Below the pieces are notes generated by a model. The model searched no databases. It worked only from the letters and a program-made list of their open reading frames with translations, and was not told the DNA's origin. A program made the translations under genes and the position numbers. Source: Saccharibacillus deserti (GTDB lineage: Bacteria > Bacillota > Bacilli > Paenibacillales > Paenibacillaceae). Taken from it: a stretch of 64,000 bases of DNA. The stretch is from the NCBI RefSeq assembly GCF_013618475.1, contig NZ_JABJVN010000001.1:956348-1020347 (forward strand). Reading direction: 5' to 3'. Below are positions 34,620-43,876 of this stretch, piece by piece (position 1 is the first letter of the stretch; every line of letters begins with the position of its first letter).

Positions 34620-36107
34620 ATGTCTACACCTACTGGATTTATGGAATATAAGCGTCAGCTGCCGGCGGACCGCAGCCCGCTTGAGCGGATCAAGGATTGG
34701 GAAGAATTCCATAAACATATGTCGGAAGAAGAACTGCGTACGCAGGGAGCAAGATGCATGGACTGCGGAACGCCATACTGCCATGTGGGCGTCAATATGA
34801 CAGGCGGCACTTCCGGCTGCCCGGTACACAACCTGATTCCGGAGTGGAACAATCTGGTATACCGGGGACAATGGAGAGAAGCGCTCGAACGTTTGCACAA
34901 GACGAATAACTTCCCGGAATTTACCGGCAGAATCTGTCCGGCTCCATGCGAAGGTTCCTGTACGGTCGGTTTGATCGGGCAGCCGGTGACGATCAAGACC
35001 ATCGAAGAAGCGATTATCGAAAAAGGCTTCGCCGAAGGCTGGGTACAGCCCGAACCGCCCAAGAACCGTACAGGCAAAAAAGTGGCCGTAGTCGGTTCCG
35101 GGCCTGCAGGCCTGGCTTGTGCGGCCCAACTGAACAAAGCCGGTCATTACGTGACGGTCTACGAACGGTCGGACCGGGTAGGAGGCCTGCTGACTTACGG
35201 TATCCCGTCCATGAAACTCGAAAAAGATATCGTGCAGCGCCGCGTGGATCTGCTGGTCGCCGAAGGCATCACTTTCGTGACTTCGACGGAAATCGGCAAA
35301 GATATTCCGGCCCGGCAGCTGACGGACGAATTTGACGCTGTCGTACTTTGCGGCGGTGCAACGAAACCGCGTGAATTTAATATCGAAGGCAGCCATCTCA
35401 AAGGCGTCACGTATGCAATGGACTTCCTGAACGGTACAATCAAAAGTTATCTCGATTCCAATCTGGAAAACGGCGAATACATTTCGGCTGCCGGCAAAGA
35501 CGTCATCGTCATCGGCGGCGGCGATACCGGATCGGACTGTGTGGCGACCTCACTGCGTCACGGCTGCAGTACGGTCACTCAGTTCGGTACGCATGCCAAA
35601 GCTCCGATGGAGCGCGATATGCTGGCCAATCCTTGGCCGCAGTTCCCGAATGTCTATACGCTTGATTATGCACAGGAAGAAGCCAAAGCGATGTTCGGCG
35701 ACGATCCGCGCGAATTCTCCATCATGACGACCAAGTTCGTGGGTGACGAAGAAGGCAACCTGAAAGAACTGCATACCGTGCAGATCCAGCGGATCGTCGA
35801 CGAGACCGGACGTAAAATTTACGCGCCGATCGAAGGGACGGAGCGCGTATTCCCGGCCCAGATGGCGTTGATCGCGATCGGTTTCGACGGACCGGAGCAG
35901 ACGCTGGCCCAGCAGTTGGAACTGCAAACGGACCGCTGGACAAACGTCAAAGCCAAATACGGCGAATACAAGACCAATGCCGACAAAGTATTTGCCGCCG
36001 GCGATATGCGCCGCGGACAAAGTCTGGTCGTTTGGGCGATCAACGAAGGCCGGGAAGCGGCACGCGAAGTGGACAAGTTCCTTATGGGAGCTACGGTGCT
36101 CGTATAA
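34620..36107 (+). CDS. gltD: Glutamate synthase, small (beta) subunit
   Basis: GltD is the flavin and iron-sulfur subunit that passes electrons from NADPH to the large subunit of glutamate synthase. The 495-residue protein has an N-terminal ferredoxin-like segment with Cys clusters (CMDCGTPYCH...CPAPCEGSC) near 47-110. The FAD site GSGPAGLACAAQLNKAGH lies near 156, the NADPH site GGGDTGSDCVATSLRHG near 296, and MRRGQSLVVWAINEGREAA at the end. Length is normal. The large subunit gltA/gltB is not in the window, so either it lies elsewhere or this is a stand-alone GltD-like oxidoreductase. A clear terminator follows. Confidence 0.92.
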   Translation: MSTPTGFMEYKRQLPADRSPLERIKDWEEFHKHMSEEELRTQGARCMDCGTPYCHVGVNMTGGTSGCPVHNLIPEWNNLVYRGQWREALERLHKTNNFPEFTGRICPAPCEGSCTVGLIGQPVTIKTIEEAIIEKGFAEGWVQPEPPKNRTGKKVAVVGSGPAGLACAAQLNKAGHYVTVYERSDRVGGLLTYGIPSMKLEKDIVQRRVDLLVAEGITFVTSTEIGKDIPARQLTDEFDAVVLCGGATKPREFNIEGSHLKGVTYAMDFLNGTIKSYLDSNLENGEYISAAGKDVIVIGGGDTGSDCVATSLRHGCSTVTQFGTHAKAPMERDMLANPWPQFPNVYTLDYAQEEAKAMFGDDPREFSIMTTKFVGDEEGNLKELHTVQIQRIVDETGRKIYAPIEGTERVFPAQMALIAIGFDGPEQTLAQQLELQTDRWTNVKAKYGEYKTNADKVFAAGDMRRGQSLVVWAINEGREAAREVDKFLMGATVLV

Positions 36108-36118
36108 TCGTTTTCCCG

Positions 36119-36147
36119 AAAAGCCGCACTTGAGGTGCGGCTTTTTT
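36119..36147 (+). terminator. Terminator after gltD
   Basis: AAAGCCGCAC pairs with GTGCGGCTTT around a TTGAG loop and is followed by six T. Confidence 0.9.
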
Positions 36148-36260
36148 CATGCTTCTTTTTGGCGCTTGGCCGATTGGCAAACCGTTTGTCGGTAGCGAAA
36201 AAAATGGCCGCATGCTAAAATAAATATTCGGATGTTCGTACGCAGACACGTGACCAGGCA

Positions 36261-36287
36261 GGTCGGGAAGAAGACTCCCGGCCTTTT
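36261..36287 (+). terminator. Possible weak terminator or attenuator ahead of topB
   Basis: GGTCGGGA pairs with TCCCGGCC and is followed by TTTT. It lies 30 bases before the topB start. The T-run is short. Confidence 0.4.
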
Positions 36288-36316
36288 GCTTGCTTTACCC
36301 ACAGGAGGAGATTGAC

Positions 36317-38596
36317 TTGCAGCTTATTATTGCGGAAAAGCCCGACCAGGGAGCCAAGCTGGCGGCACCGTTCAAACATAGAAAAACGCAGGGGTATATC
36401 GTCATCGACAAATGCCCCGCGTTTCCGGACGGGGCTTATGTCAGCTGGGCGGTCGGGCATATTTGCGAGCTTGTACCGCCCGAAGAATACGACCCGGGCT
36501 ACAAACGCTGGAGTCTGGATCGACTGCCGATTCTGCCGGGCAAGTTCAAACATCGGGTTACACCGTCAAAAGCCAAACAGTTCAACCTGCTGAACGATTT
36601 GTTGAAGCGGCCCGAAGTCAAAGAGATTATTATCGCGAGCGATGCCGGGCGCGAAGGCGAATATATCGTGCGGATCGTGATCCAGCTCAGCGGAGTGAAG
36701 AAACCGATGAAGCGTCTATGGATTTCTTCGCTGACGCCTCGCGCGGTCGAGCAGGGATTTGCCAATCTCAAAGAAGAGATCGAAACGCGGAATTTGTATT
36801 ACGAAGCGGTCAGCCGTTCCTGCGCCGATTGGCTTGTCGGCATGAACGGTTCACGCGTCTACTCGCTGCTGTTCCAGCGTCGGGGGGTCCAGGGCGTATT
36901 CTCTACGGGGCGCGTGCAAAGTCCGACACTGGCTCTGATCGTAGCCCGGGAGAAAGAGATTTCCAATTTCAAAACGGAGCCGTTCTGGGAAGTCAAAGCC
37001 AAATTTGCGATCCACGGCGCGGAGTATGAAGGAACCTGGTTCAAAGGAGAAGAGACGCGTCTGAAAACGCCGGAGGAAGCGGAAGCGATCCGTTCGCGCT
37101 GCGAAGGCAAAGAGGCCGTAGTCGATTCGATCGAAACCGAACGCAAAGAATTTCAACCGCCGCAGCTGTTCTCTTTGTCTTCCCTGCAGGCATCGGCCAA
37201 CCAGATTTTTAAATATTCGCCGCAGGATACGTTAAGTTCCCTGCAGCAGCTTTATCTGGACGGTTTTATCTCTTATCCGCGCTCGGATTCGGCTTATGTC
37301 ACGGACGAAGAAGCCAAGCAGTTCCCGGATATTTTGAAAAAGCTTGAAGGGTTCCAGGAGCTGAAACCGTTCCTGCCCGCTCCCAAACCGACGCTGATCG
37401 GCAATAAGCGGTACGTGAACGCCTCCAAAGTCGGCGATCACTATGCGATTATTCCGACCGAGCAGGTTCCGCCGCCGGGCAAACTTCAAGGCATGGCGCT
37501 CAACTTGTATCTGCTGATTGCCAAGCGGCTGATTGCGGCACATGAAGAGAAAGCGATTATCGATTATACGAATTTGGTAACGCTGGTGGACGGGTTGGAT
37601 CCTTTTATGACCAAAGGCAAAGTGATCGTCCAGGAAGGCTGGCGTAAAGTGCTGTACGACAATACGCCCAAGAAAAAGCCGAAATCCGGCAAAGAAGACG
37701 ACAAAAGCGAGAAAGAAGACGATGAAGAAGACTTGTCCGTCCTGCCTCCCGTCCAAAAAGGCGATACCGGCCGCACAGCCGACGTTCAGGTCAAAGAAGG
37801 CAGGACGCAGCCGCCGAAACGCTATACGGAAGGGCAGCTCATTACCCTGATGAAGACGGCCGGCAAGCATCTGGACAATGCCGAACTGGAGAAAGTGCTT
37901 CAGCGCACCGAGGGATTGGGAACGGAAGCGACGCGCGCAGGCATCATCGGAGGGCTGAAAGACCGTCAATATATCGAAGTGCGCAAGAATATGGTTTATG
38001 CGACAAACAAAGGGACGGTACTGGTCGAAGCGCTGGGCGAAAGCGTACTGGCTTCGGCCGAGATGACGGCCAAGTGGGAGCAGCGGCTCGGCGAAATCGG
38101 GCAGGGTCAGGAGTCGCCGAAAGCTTTTATGGAACAGGCACAGCGCCTGGCGCAGAAGATCGTATCCGACGCGGTGGCGGCCGAGAAAGACTGGACGTTT
38201 ACGGTCGAACTGCCCAAAAGCGAAGAACGGCCGGCCTACGCTCGAAGCGGCGGTCAGACTGCGGCGGAAGGCCAGCGGGAAGCGCGCGGAGGTTCGCCGG
38301 AACTGGGCGCATGTCCGATCTGCGGCAGACCGGTGGTCGATAAGAAGAAGTTGTATGGCTGCACAGGGTATCCGGACTGCGGGTTTACCGTTTCCAAAAA
38401 GATTCTGGGCAAAGCGATCTCCGATACCCAGGTCAAACGCCTTTTGGACAAAGGGCAGACCCTGATGCTTAAAGGATTCAAAAAAGGAGAAAAAAGTTTC
38501 GATGCGGCGCTTGCCTGGAACGCGGAGCAGAAGAAACTCGATTTTCGGTTTGCGGATCGGTCGGAGAAAACGGATAAAGCCAAACAGGGAAAATAA
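36317..38596 (+). CDS. topB: DNA topoisomerase III
   Basis: A type IA topoisomerase that decatenates single-stranded DNA during replication and recombination. The 759-residue protein opens with the Toprim segment LIIAEKPDQGAKLAAPF and DAGREGE near 109. The catalytic tyrosine is Y320 in ISYPRSDSAYV. An acidic, charged insertion (PKKKPKSGKEDDKSEKEDDEEDL) lies near 450-475. A C-terminal zinc-ribbon-like unit follows (CPICGRP...YGCTGYPDCGF), then a tail repeat. The start is the TTG at 36317 behind AGGAGGA. The zinc ribbon is common in Firmicute TopB. It ends at a bidirectional terminator shared with a convergent gene. Confidence 0.95.
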   Translation: MQLIIAEKPDQGAKLAAPFKHRKTQGYIVIDKCPAFPDGAYVSWAVGHICELVPPEEYDPGYKRWSLDRLPILPGKFKHRVTPSKAKQFNLLNDLLKRPEVKEIIIASDAGREGEYIVRIVIQLSGVKKPMKRLWISSLTPRAVEQGFANLKEEIETRNLYYEAVSRSCADWLVGMNGSRVYSLLFQRRGVQGVFSTGRVQSPTLALIVAREKEISNFKTEPFWEVKAKFAIHGAEYEGTWFKGEETRLKTPEEAEAIRSRCEGKEAVVDSIETERKEFQPPQLFSLSSLQASANQIFKYSPQDTLSSLQQLYLDGFISYPRSDSAYVTDEEAKQFPDILKKLEGFQELKPFLPAPKPTLIGNKRYVNASKVGDHYAIIPTEQVPPPGKLQGMALNLYLLIAKRLIAAHEEKAIIDYTNLVTLVDGLDPFMTKGKVIVQEGWRKVLYDNTPKKKPKSGKEDDKSEKEDDEEDLSVLPPVQKGDTGRTADVQVKEGRTQPPKRYTEGQLITLMKTAGKHLDNAELEKVLQRTEGLGTEATRAGIIGGLKDRQYIEVRKNMVYATNKGTVLVEALGESVLASAEMTAKWEQRLGEIGQGQESPKAFMEQAQRLAQKIVSDAVAAEKDWTFTVELPKSEERPAYARSGGQTAAEGQREARGGSPELGACPICGRPVVDKKKLYGCTGYPDCGFTVSKKILGKAISDTQVKRLLDKGQTLMLKGFKKGEKSFDAALAWNAEQKKLDFRFADRSEKTDKAKQGK

Positions 38597-38599
38597 TTA

Positions 38600-38631
38600 A
38601 AAAACGGACCCTTTAAAGGGTCCGTTTTTGA
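38600..38631. terminator. Bidirectional terminator between topB and the HAD gene
   Basis: AAAAACGGACCC pairs with GGGTCCGTTTTT around TTTAAA. The HAD gene's last codons overlap it on the minus strand. Confidence 0.9.
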
Positions 38632-39377
38632 AGAGAAGAGGACGTGAAGCGTTCGATCAGTTGGGGCACTTCGGGCAGCTTGGCAACGGTGTGCAGGGTG
38701 CCTTTGGAAGATTCATTCAGCTCGATCATATTGTAGGCCCACTCGCGTTCCTGCTTGAGGTAGACGGCATGGATATCGGCGCTCAGCGCGGGAGCAATAT
38801 CGGTACGGAGCGAATTGCCGATCATCCAGGTCGAAGGGCGGGGCAGCGACTTGGCGCGCAGGATGCTTTCCAGCGCCTGTACGTTTTTGTGCTGATGGAT
38901 AAAGATATCGCTGCCGAAATACGTACCCAGTTTCATCTGGTCGATCTTGCGCTGTTGAATGCGGTCTTCGCCGCCCGTGTACAGGTACAGGGCATGTCCT
39001 TCGCTGCGAAGGGATTCGAGGGTTTCGACCATGCCCGGATACGCTTCGACTTCCTGATCGTAAACGCTGAGTCCGAGTTTCATCAAGAAGGCTTCTTCGG
39101 CGCTGCTGCCGATCCGTTTGTAGGCGTCGGCGAAATAGCGGTAAGTCGCAATGAGGGATTCGGGGAAATGATGGCTCGCGAATCCGACTACATGTACGCC
39201 TGCAATATCGATCTCGAGCTGCTTTTGGCGAACCTGCTCGGTCGTAAGGCCGAAATCGGCAAACCAGCCGGTCATGCGGGTGAAGAACTCGTCCAGAATC
39301 TTATCGAAGTATTTGTTGCAGTAGACGAGCGTGTCGTCCAGATCAAAAATCAGATGCTGCTTGCAGGTTCCTGTCAC
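38613..39377 (-). CDS. HAD-superfamily hydrolase
   Basis: A 254-residue haloacid-dehalogenase-like phosphatase. Motif I is LIFDLDDTLVYC near the N-terminus, the second motif is LYLYTGG near 125, and a metal-binding TWMIGNSLRTDIAPAL lies near 190. The linker region with ESILRAKSLPRP carries the lysine. The substrate is unknown. The start is the GTG at 39377 with AAAGGAGTG upstream; the larger in-frame reading lacks an RBS. It is convergent with topB and lies just downstream of the ArsR-type regulator on the same strand, 62 bases away. Confidence 0.8.
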   Translation of the reverse strand: MTGTCKQHLIFDLDDTLVYCNKYFDKILDEFFTRMTGWFADFGLTTEQVRQKQLEIDIAGVHVVGFASHHFPESLIATYRYFADAYKRIGSSAEEAFLMKLGLSVYDQEVEAYPGMVETLESLRSEGHALYLYTGGEDRIQQRKIDQMKLGTYFGSDIFIHQHKNVQALESILRAKSLPRPSTWMIGNSLRTDIAPALSADIHAVYLKQEREWAYNMIELNESSKGTLHTVAKLPEVPQLIERFTSSSLQKRTL

Positions 39378-39439
39378 GGGAAGATTCACTCCTTTGGAAA
39401 ATCGCGACAGGGATCGGTGCTGTGATTCGAAGAATTCGG

Positions 39440-40360
39440 TCAAAGGCGAAGATACGATTCCAGAAACATTTGCAGTTCCGATGCCCCGTCGGGACGTATG
39501 CTGAATTTTTCGTTGGATTGTTCGCCGATATGCGTGCGCAGCAGCCCCGCGGTTCGCAGCAGGACCATATGGTGTTTAAGCGCTTCGGCCGGTTGTCCGA
39601 GATCCCGCTCCATTTCAAGCAGGGAACGCGGCTGGTCGGCGACGTAACGCAGCATTTTGAGGCGGTCGGGCATAGCCAAAGCGCGCGTCATACGCAGCAG
39701 TACGGTCGGAGGTTCGTTCTCTTCCGCTTCCGGTACATCGACCGGATACTGGATCAGCAGCACGTTCTGGTAAAAACAGTACGTGTTCATCGGCCGATTA
39801 TGCACGGTCGGGAACAAAATGACCGTCTTCAGATCCAGCGGAGTCTCGACCACGAGGCCGCCCGATGCGTATTCGACGAGGGCGCCGGCATCCATCTTGA
39901 GCAGAAGTTCGCGCTTTTCGGCGGCGTCTTCTTCGATCAGCGGCAGGATGGAATCCCGGATATCCTTGAAGTAATAAGTATACCATGATTTCAGCAGGGG
40001 CGTGTAGTCGCGCTGAATGCGGGACATGTCCGCCTGCGTCAGCAGGGGAAGCTGCGGAGAAATGCGCTCGAGCAGGCGTTCCGCCGGTTCGGCGAGAAGA
40101 CGGTCGAGGAAGACCGGAATGTCTTCGTCCTCTTCGCGTTCGATGACGAGGGCATACAAGGCGTCGAAATCGAGAAACGGCCATTCATTCGCTTCGGCGA
40201 ATCTTTGCCGGAGTTCGTGAGGCATGCCCGCCTCGGCTTCTTCGGACCAACCTGCACCGATATCGAGGTTCGGGAGCCATTTTTTTGTCATATGCACCAT
40301 AAAACTTCCGAGCAGTTCGTAAATCTCGGATACGTCGATTTTGACTTCGTAATTGTTCAA
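39440..40360 (-). CDS. ArsR-family winged-helix regulator with an extra N-terminal domain
   Basis: A 306-residue protein. The C-terminal quarter, about 225-290, is an ArsR-type winged helix (MTRALAMPDRLKMLRYVADQPRSLLEMERDLGQPAEALKHHMVLLRTAGLL). The first 220 residues form a helical domain with no known metal site. Such ArsR-like proteins with a long N-terminal region are common in Bacilli, and the effector is unknown. The start is the TTG at 40360 behind TAGGAGG; the ATG at 40384 lies upstream of that RBS. It is divergent from the MFS transporter gene and is a likely regulator of it. Confidence 0.8.
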   Translation of the reverse strand: MNNYEVKIDVSEIYELLGSFMVHMTKKWLPNLDIGAGWSEEAEAGMPHELRQRFAEANEWPFLDFDALYALVIEREEDEDIPVFLDRLLAEPAERLLERISPQLPLLTQADMSRIQRDYTPLLKSWYTYYFKDIRDSILPLIEEDAAEKRELLLKMDAGALVEYASGGLVVETPLDLKTVILFPTVHNRPMNTYCFYQNVLLIQYPVDVPEAEENEPPTVLLRMTRALAMPDRLKMLRYVADQPRSLLEMERDLGQPAEALKHHMVLLRTAGLLRTHIGEQSNEKFSIRPDGASELQMFLESYLRL

Positions 40361-40491
40361 TCGATGACCTCCTATACCAAACATCGCCTTGCCTTTTGAA
40401 CCTATTATGTATGTTTACGCATGAACTTGTCCACTACTAAGTGAGGGTGCGGCAGCCCGGAAGGGATGCCCCCGGAGAAAGGAAGATTGTG

Positions 40492-41667
40492 TTGTCTGCG
40501 CGTTCCCAATATTCGTATTATATTTTGCTCGGAGTCGTGGTCATGGCGGGTTTGAGCCAGGGCATGCTGCTGCCGCTGCTGTCCATTTTGCTGGAGGAAC
40601 AGGGGGTCTCCGCTTCGGTCAACGGTCTGAATTCGGCAGCGCTTTATATCGGTTCTTTTGCCATGACGCTGGCTGCCGAGCGTCTGGTCGGCGTTGTCGG
40701 ATTCAAGAAACTGCTGATCGGCGGTCTCGTCATGGTGATGATCGCCCTTCCGCTGTTTCCTCTGATTCCGGGGATCGGAATCTGGTTCGTGCTCCGCATG
40801 ATCGTGGGAGCCGGAGACAGCGCGCTGAATTATGTGGCCCAGCTCTGGGTGCTGCTGGTGACGCCGGCAGAGAAACGCGGGCGCAACCTGTCGCTTTACG
40901 GCATGTCCTACGGGATCGGCTTCAGTATCGGTCCGCTCGGAATCGGGCTGGTCGATTACGGCGATTATGTTCCGTTTGTAGGACTGGCTGCATTGTTCCT
41001 GATTGTGCTGATTCTTGTTCTGCGCTATTTGCCCGAGTACCGGCCGGAACGGGAAGCCCAGCATTCAACCGGCTTCGGACGTTTTCCGCGGATTTACCGG
41101 TATGCCTGGTTTGCGCTGATTCCCGCTTTCCTGTACGGCTACATGGAAGCTTCGCTGAACGGCAATTTCCCCGTGTACGGGCTGCGTATCGGCTTGTCCA
41201 AAGAAGACATTGCGCTGCTGCTGCTCTGTATCGGAATTGGCGGGCTGATTCTCCAGCTTCCGCTTGGGATGCTCAGCGACCGTTTCGGACGTCGTCCGAT
41301 CCTGATCGCGGCCGGTATCTGCGGCGGCCTGCTGTTTGTGCTCGTGCCGCTGGCCGGAACCAACCTGTGGGCCAACCTTGCGCTGTTCCTGGTGGCCGGG
41401 GGATTGGTCGGTTCGTTCTATTCGCTCGGGATGGCCTATGCCGCCGACCTGCTGCCCCGGGGTCTTATTCCGTCCGCCAATGTCGTAGCTTCTTTCCATT
41501 TCAGTATCGGCAGTATGGCGGGACCGGGGATCGGCGGTTACGGCATGCAGCACGGTTCTCCTTTTTTGCTGTTCTGGATCATGGGCGGCGCATATGTGCT
41601 GTTCGGGATGATGGGGTTCTTTTTCCGGGGGACACAGGCGAAAAAGTTCGAGAAAAAAGCCGCCTGA
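40492..41667 (+). CDS. MFS transporter
   Basis: A 391-residue membrane transporter of the major facilitator superfamily with about 12 hydrophobic helices. The conserved cytoplasmic loop LSDRFGRRPILIAAG lies between helices of the second half. The first-half sequence includes GAGDSALNYVAQLWVLLVTPAEKRGRN. The substrate is not readable; the arrangement opposite an ArsR-type regulator suggests an efflux pump induced by its substrate. The start is the TTG at 40492 (or the GTG at 40489) behind GAGAAAGGAAG. It stands alone. Confidence 0.85.
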   Translation: MSARSQYSYYILLGVVVMAGLSQGMLLPLLSILLEEQGVSASVNGLNSAALYIGSFAMTLAAERLVGVVGFKKLLIGGLVMVMIALPLFPLIPGIGIWFVLRMIVGAGDSALNYVAQLWVLLVTPAEKRGRNLSLYGMSYGIGFSIGPLGIGLVDYGDYVPFVGLAALFLIVLILVLRYLPEYRPEREAQHSTGFGRFPRIYRYAWFALIPAFLYGYMEASLNGNFPVYGLRIGLSKEDIALLLLCIGIGGLILQLPLGMLSDRFGRRPILIAAGICGGLLFVLVPLAGTNLWANLALFLVAGGLVGSFYSLGMAYAADLLPRGLIPSANVVASFHFSIGSMAGPGIGGYGMQHGSPFLLFWIMGGAYVLFGMMGFFFRGTQAKKFEKKAA

Positions 41668-41740
41668 CGTGGCAATAGGCAAGCGTTTCGGGGTACACTA
41701 GAGGAGTCAAGTTTACCAAGTCAGGGGAGTCGGATGGCGA

Positions 41741-42466
41741 ATGATCAAGGTGAGAGGTTTGAGAAAGACCGTAAGCAGCGACAAGATACCCGTGCTCAAA
41801 GGGATAGACTTCGATCTCGTGCGCGGCGAGTTCGTGGCGATCGTCGGACCGAGCGGCAGCGGCAAAAGTATGCTGCTGCGCTGCCTGGCTCTGCGTGAAA
41901 AGTGGGATGGCGGAACGTTCGTCGTGGATGATCTCGACATCTTCAAAGCGGGCTGGTCCGGCCGCAGACGCATTCAGCGGGAATGGGCGTATCTGCAGCA
42001 GAATCCGGATCTCGACCCGAACCGGACCGCGCTGAAAAACGTGCTTATCGGTCAGGTCGGCCAGACGCCGGCTTGGCGGCGCTTCACCGGCATGGTGCGT
42101 ACCGACGATTATATGGGCGCCATGGACATGATCGAATCGTTTGGTTTGCTGGACAAAGCCAAACTGAAATCGGACAGCCTGAGCGGAGGCGAGAAGCAGC
42201 GGATCGCGACGGCGCGCGCCTTGGCTCACGGTGCGAATGTGCTGCTTGCGGACGAACCCGTGATCGGGCTCGACCCGCAGACGGCCGACAGTGTGCTCGG
42301 CATGCTCAAGAACTTGTGCGAGAAGCAGGAGACAACCGTCGTGGCGGTGCTTCCGATCGAGTTGGCGGAGAGACATGCACACCGCATCTGGAGTATGGAA
42401 GACGGCAAAATCGTGCTCGATATTCGCGGAAGACGGTTGACGGCGGCGGAGAAAAGCCGGCTGTAG
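41741..42466 (+). CDS. ABC transporter ATP-binding protein, PhnC-like, orphan
   Basis: A 241-residue ABC ATPase with Walker A GPSGSGKS near residue 37, the signature LSGGEKQRIATARAL, Walker B VLLADEP and the D-loop GLDPQTAD. The length and sequence resemble the phosphonate transporter ATPase PhnC. The switch histidine normally found after Walker B is not obvious: VVAVLPIELAERHAHRI has P in its place. No permease or binding protein lies beside it. It could energise a transporter encoded elsewhere, or be a soluble ABC protein. The ATG at 41741 is preceded by a weak GGCGAATG region. Confidence 0.8.
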   Translation: MIKVRGLRKTVSSDKIPVLKGIDFDLVRGEFVAIVGPSGSGKSMLLRCLALREKWDGGTFVVDDLDIFKAGWSGRRRIQREWAYLQQNPDLDPNRTALKNVLIGQVGQTPAWRRFTGMVRTDDYMGAMDMIESFGLLDKAKLKSDSLSGGEKQRIATARALAHGANVLLADEPVIGLDPQTADSVLGMLKNLCEKQETTVVAVLPIELAERHAHRIWSMEDGKIVLDIRGRRLTAAEKSRL

Positions 42467-42527
42467 CCGAATTCGGCGCAGCGAACGACAGAGAGAATGG
42501 CCCAATCGGAAGAGAGTGAGCGAATAC

Positions 42528-43826
42528 ATGAAGAAAATGTGGTTGAGCGCGGCTTGTGCGGCAGGTCTGCTGCTTCTGTCGGGCTGCAGCGACACGCTGT
42601 CCCTGCCGGACCCGACGTCGCTGATTCGGCCTCCGCGCCTTCCGGCGGACAAGGAAGTGCTCAAGAACGTCATCGACCGGCAGCTTCCGGCGGGGGCGAC
42701 AGCGGTGCGTACACGGGATTCCGAGGATACGCAAGCGGTCCATTACGCCGATCTTGATGGAGACGGAAAAAGAGAAGCGGTCGTTTTTTACAAGCCGGTC
42801 GAAAACGGAAGGAATATTCATCTGATGATCCTGCAGGAGCAGGGCGATACCTGGGTGAATGTGCTGGATATCGAAGGCAAAGGCCAGCAGCTCGACAAGC
42901 TGGACTTTACGGATATCTCCGGCGACGGCTATACCGACATCGTCGTCGGTTACGGTGCGGACGGAGAAGACGGGGCCAATGGTACGAACAGCACGCTGAT
43001 GGTCTATTCGTATGCGGGTCAGGCCCTCGAGATTTTGGGGACCAAACTCGAACTGCCGTATTCCGAATTTGCTCTGGTCGATATGAACAAGGACAATCTG
43101 CAGGAATTGGTGCTGGTCAATCTCAAGCCGAATATCGGAACGGAGATCCGCGTTTATCAATACCAGGGGACCGACTTCCAGGAACTTTCTTCGCTGATTC
43201 TGCCCAACAAGACCGTTACGGGCTATTACAATGTAACGGCAGGCGAAGTGGCCAAAGATCAGAACGGCGTGGTGCTCGACATTATGATCGGCGCGGGTTC
43301 CTATACCCAGGTCGTCATGATGAAGAACGGTATTTTGCAATCGGTACTGGGCGAAGACGCGGCGTTCAAAGACGGCTTTGTCAAAAGCGAAGATGTGAAC
43401 GGAGACGGCATTATCGAGATCAGCATGCTGAAAACGCCTTACGGCTGGAGCGATTTCAAGAACAAGGAAGATATTCCGATCCTGACGGTCTATGGGCAGT
43501 GGGACGGCAGCAAAGGCGTGACGCCGGTCAGGGAACAGTACCGCGATGCGAACGGGCGTTTTACGCTGCCGCCGTTTCCGCAGGAACTGTTGGGTAACGT
43601 GACCTTGAATACGGTATCCATGGTCGATAAATACCTGCAGTTTGTGCGGATCGACGATCGGAAATGGCTCGAGGAAGTTCGGTTTTTTACCCCGGTTCAA
43701 TGGCAAAACGAATCCGAAGAAAAAGGCTGGATCAAGCTGTATAGTACAAGCAGCCAGGTGATTGCGTACCGGGTGAATCCGGAAGGCGAACTGGCCGCCG
43801 GCAAAACCGGCGCCCCGGCCACTTGA
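42528..43826 (+). CDS. Lipoprotein with VCBS/FG-GAP-like repeats
   Basis: A 432-residue exported lipoprotein with a signal peptide ending in the lipobox LLSGC, so the Cys near residue 19 should carry the lipid. Several calcium-binding-like repeats of the form DxDGDGxxE follow: ADLDGDGKREAVVF, TDISGDGYTDIVV, VDMNKDNLQELVL and EDVNGDGIIEISML. Such repeats build a beta-propeller. Next to a two-component system it may serve as an extracellular sensor or wall-bound binding protein, which is inferred from context. The start is the ATG at 42528; the GTG at 42516 is an alternative adding four residues. Confidence 0.8.
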   Translation: MKKMWLSAACAAGLLLLSGCSDTLSLPDPTSLIRPPRLPADKEVLKNVIDRQLPAGATAVRTRDSEDTQAVHYADLDGDGKREAVVFYKPVENGRNIHLMILQEQGDTWVNVLDIEGKGQQLDKLDFTDISGDGYTDIVVGYGADGEDGANGTNSTLMVYSYAGQALEILGTKLELPYSEFALVDMNKDNLQELVLVNLKPNIGTEIRVYQYQGTDFQELSSLILPNKTVTGYYNVTAGEVAKDQNGVVLDIMIGAGSYTQVVMMKNGILQSVLGEDAAFKDGFVKSEDVNGDGIIEISMLKTPYGWSDFKNKEDIPILTVYGQWDGSKGVTPVREQYRDANGRFTLPPFPQELLGNVTLNTVSMVDKYLQFVRIDDRKWLEEVRFFTPVQWQNESEEKGWIKLYSTSSQVIAYRVNPEGELAAGKTGAPAT

Positions 43827-43876
43827 GTCCGCATCCATGACATATAACGGCAGGGAAGTCCGGAAAGGAGATTTTC

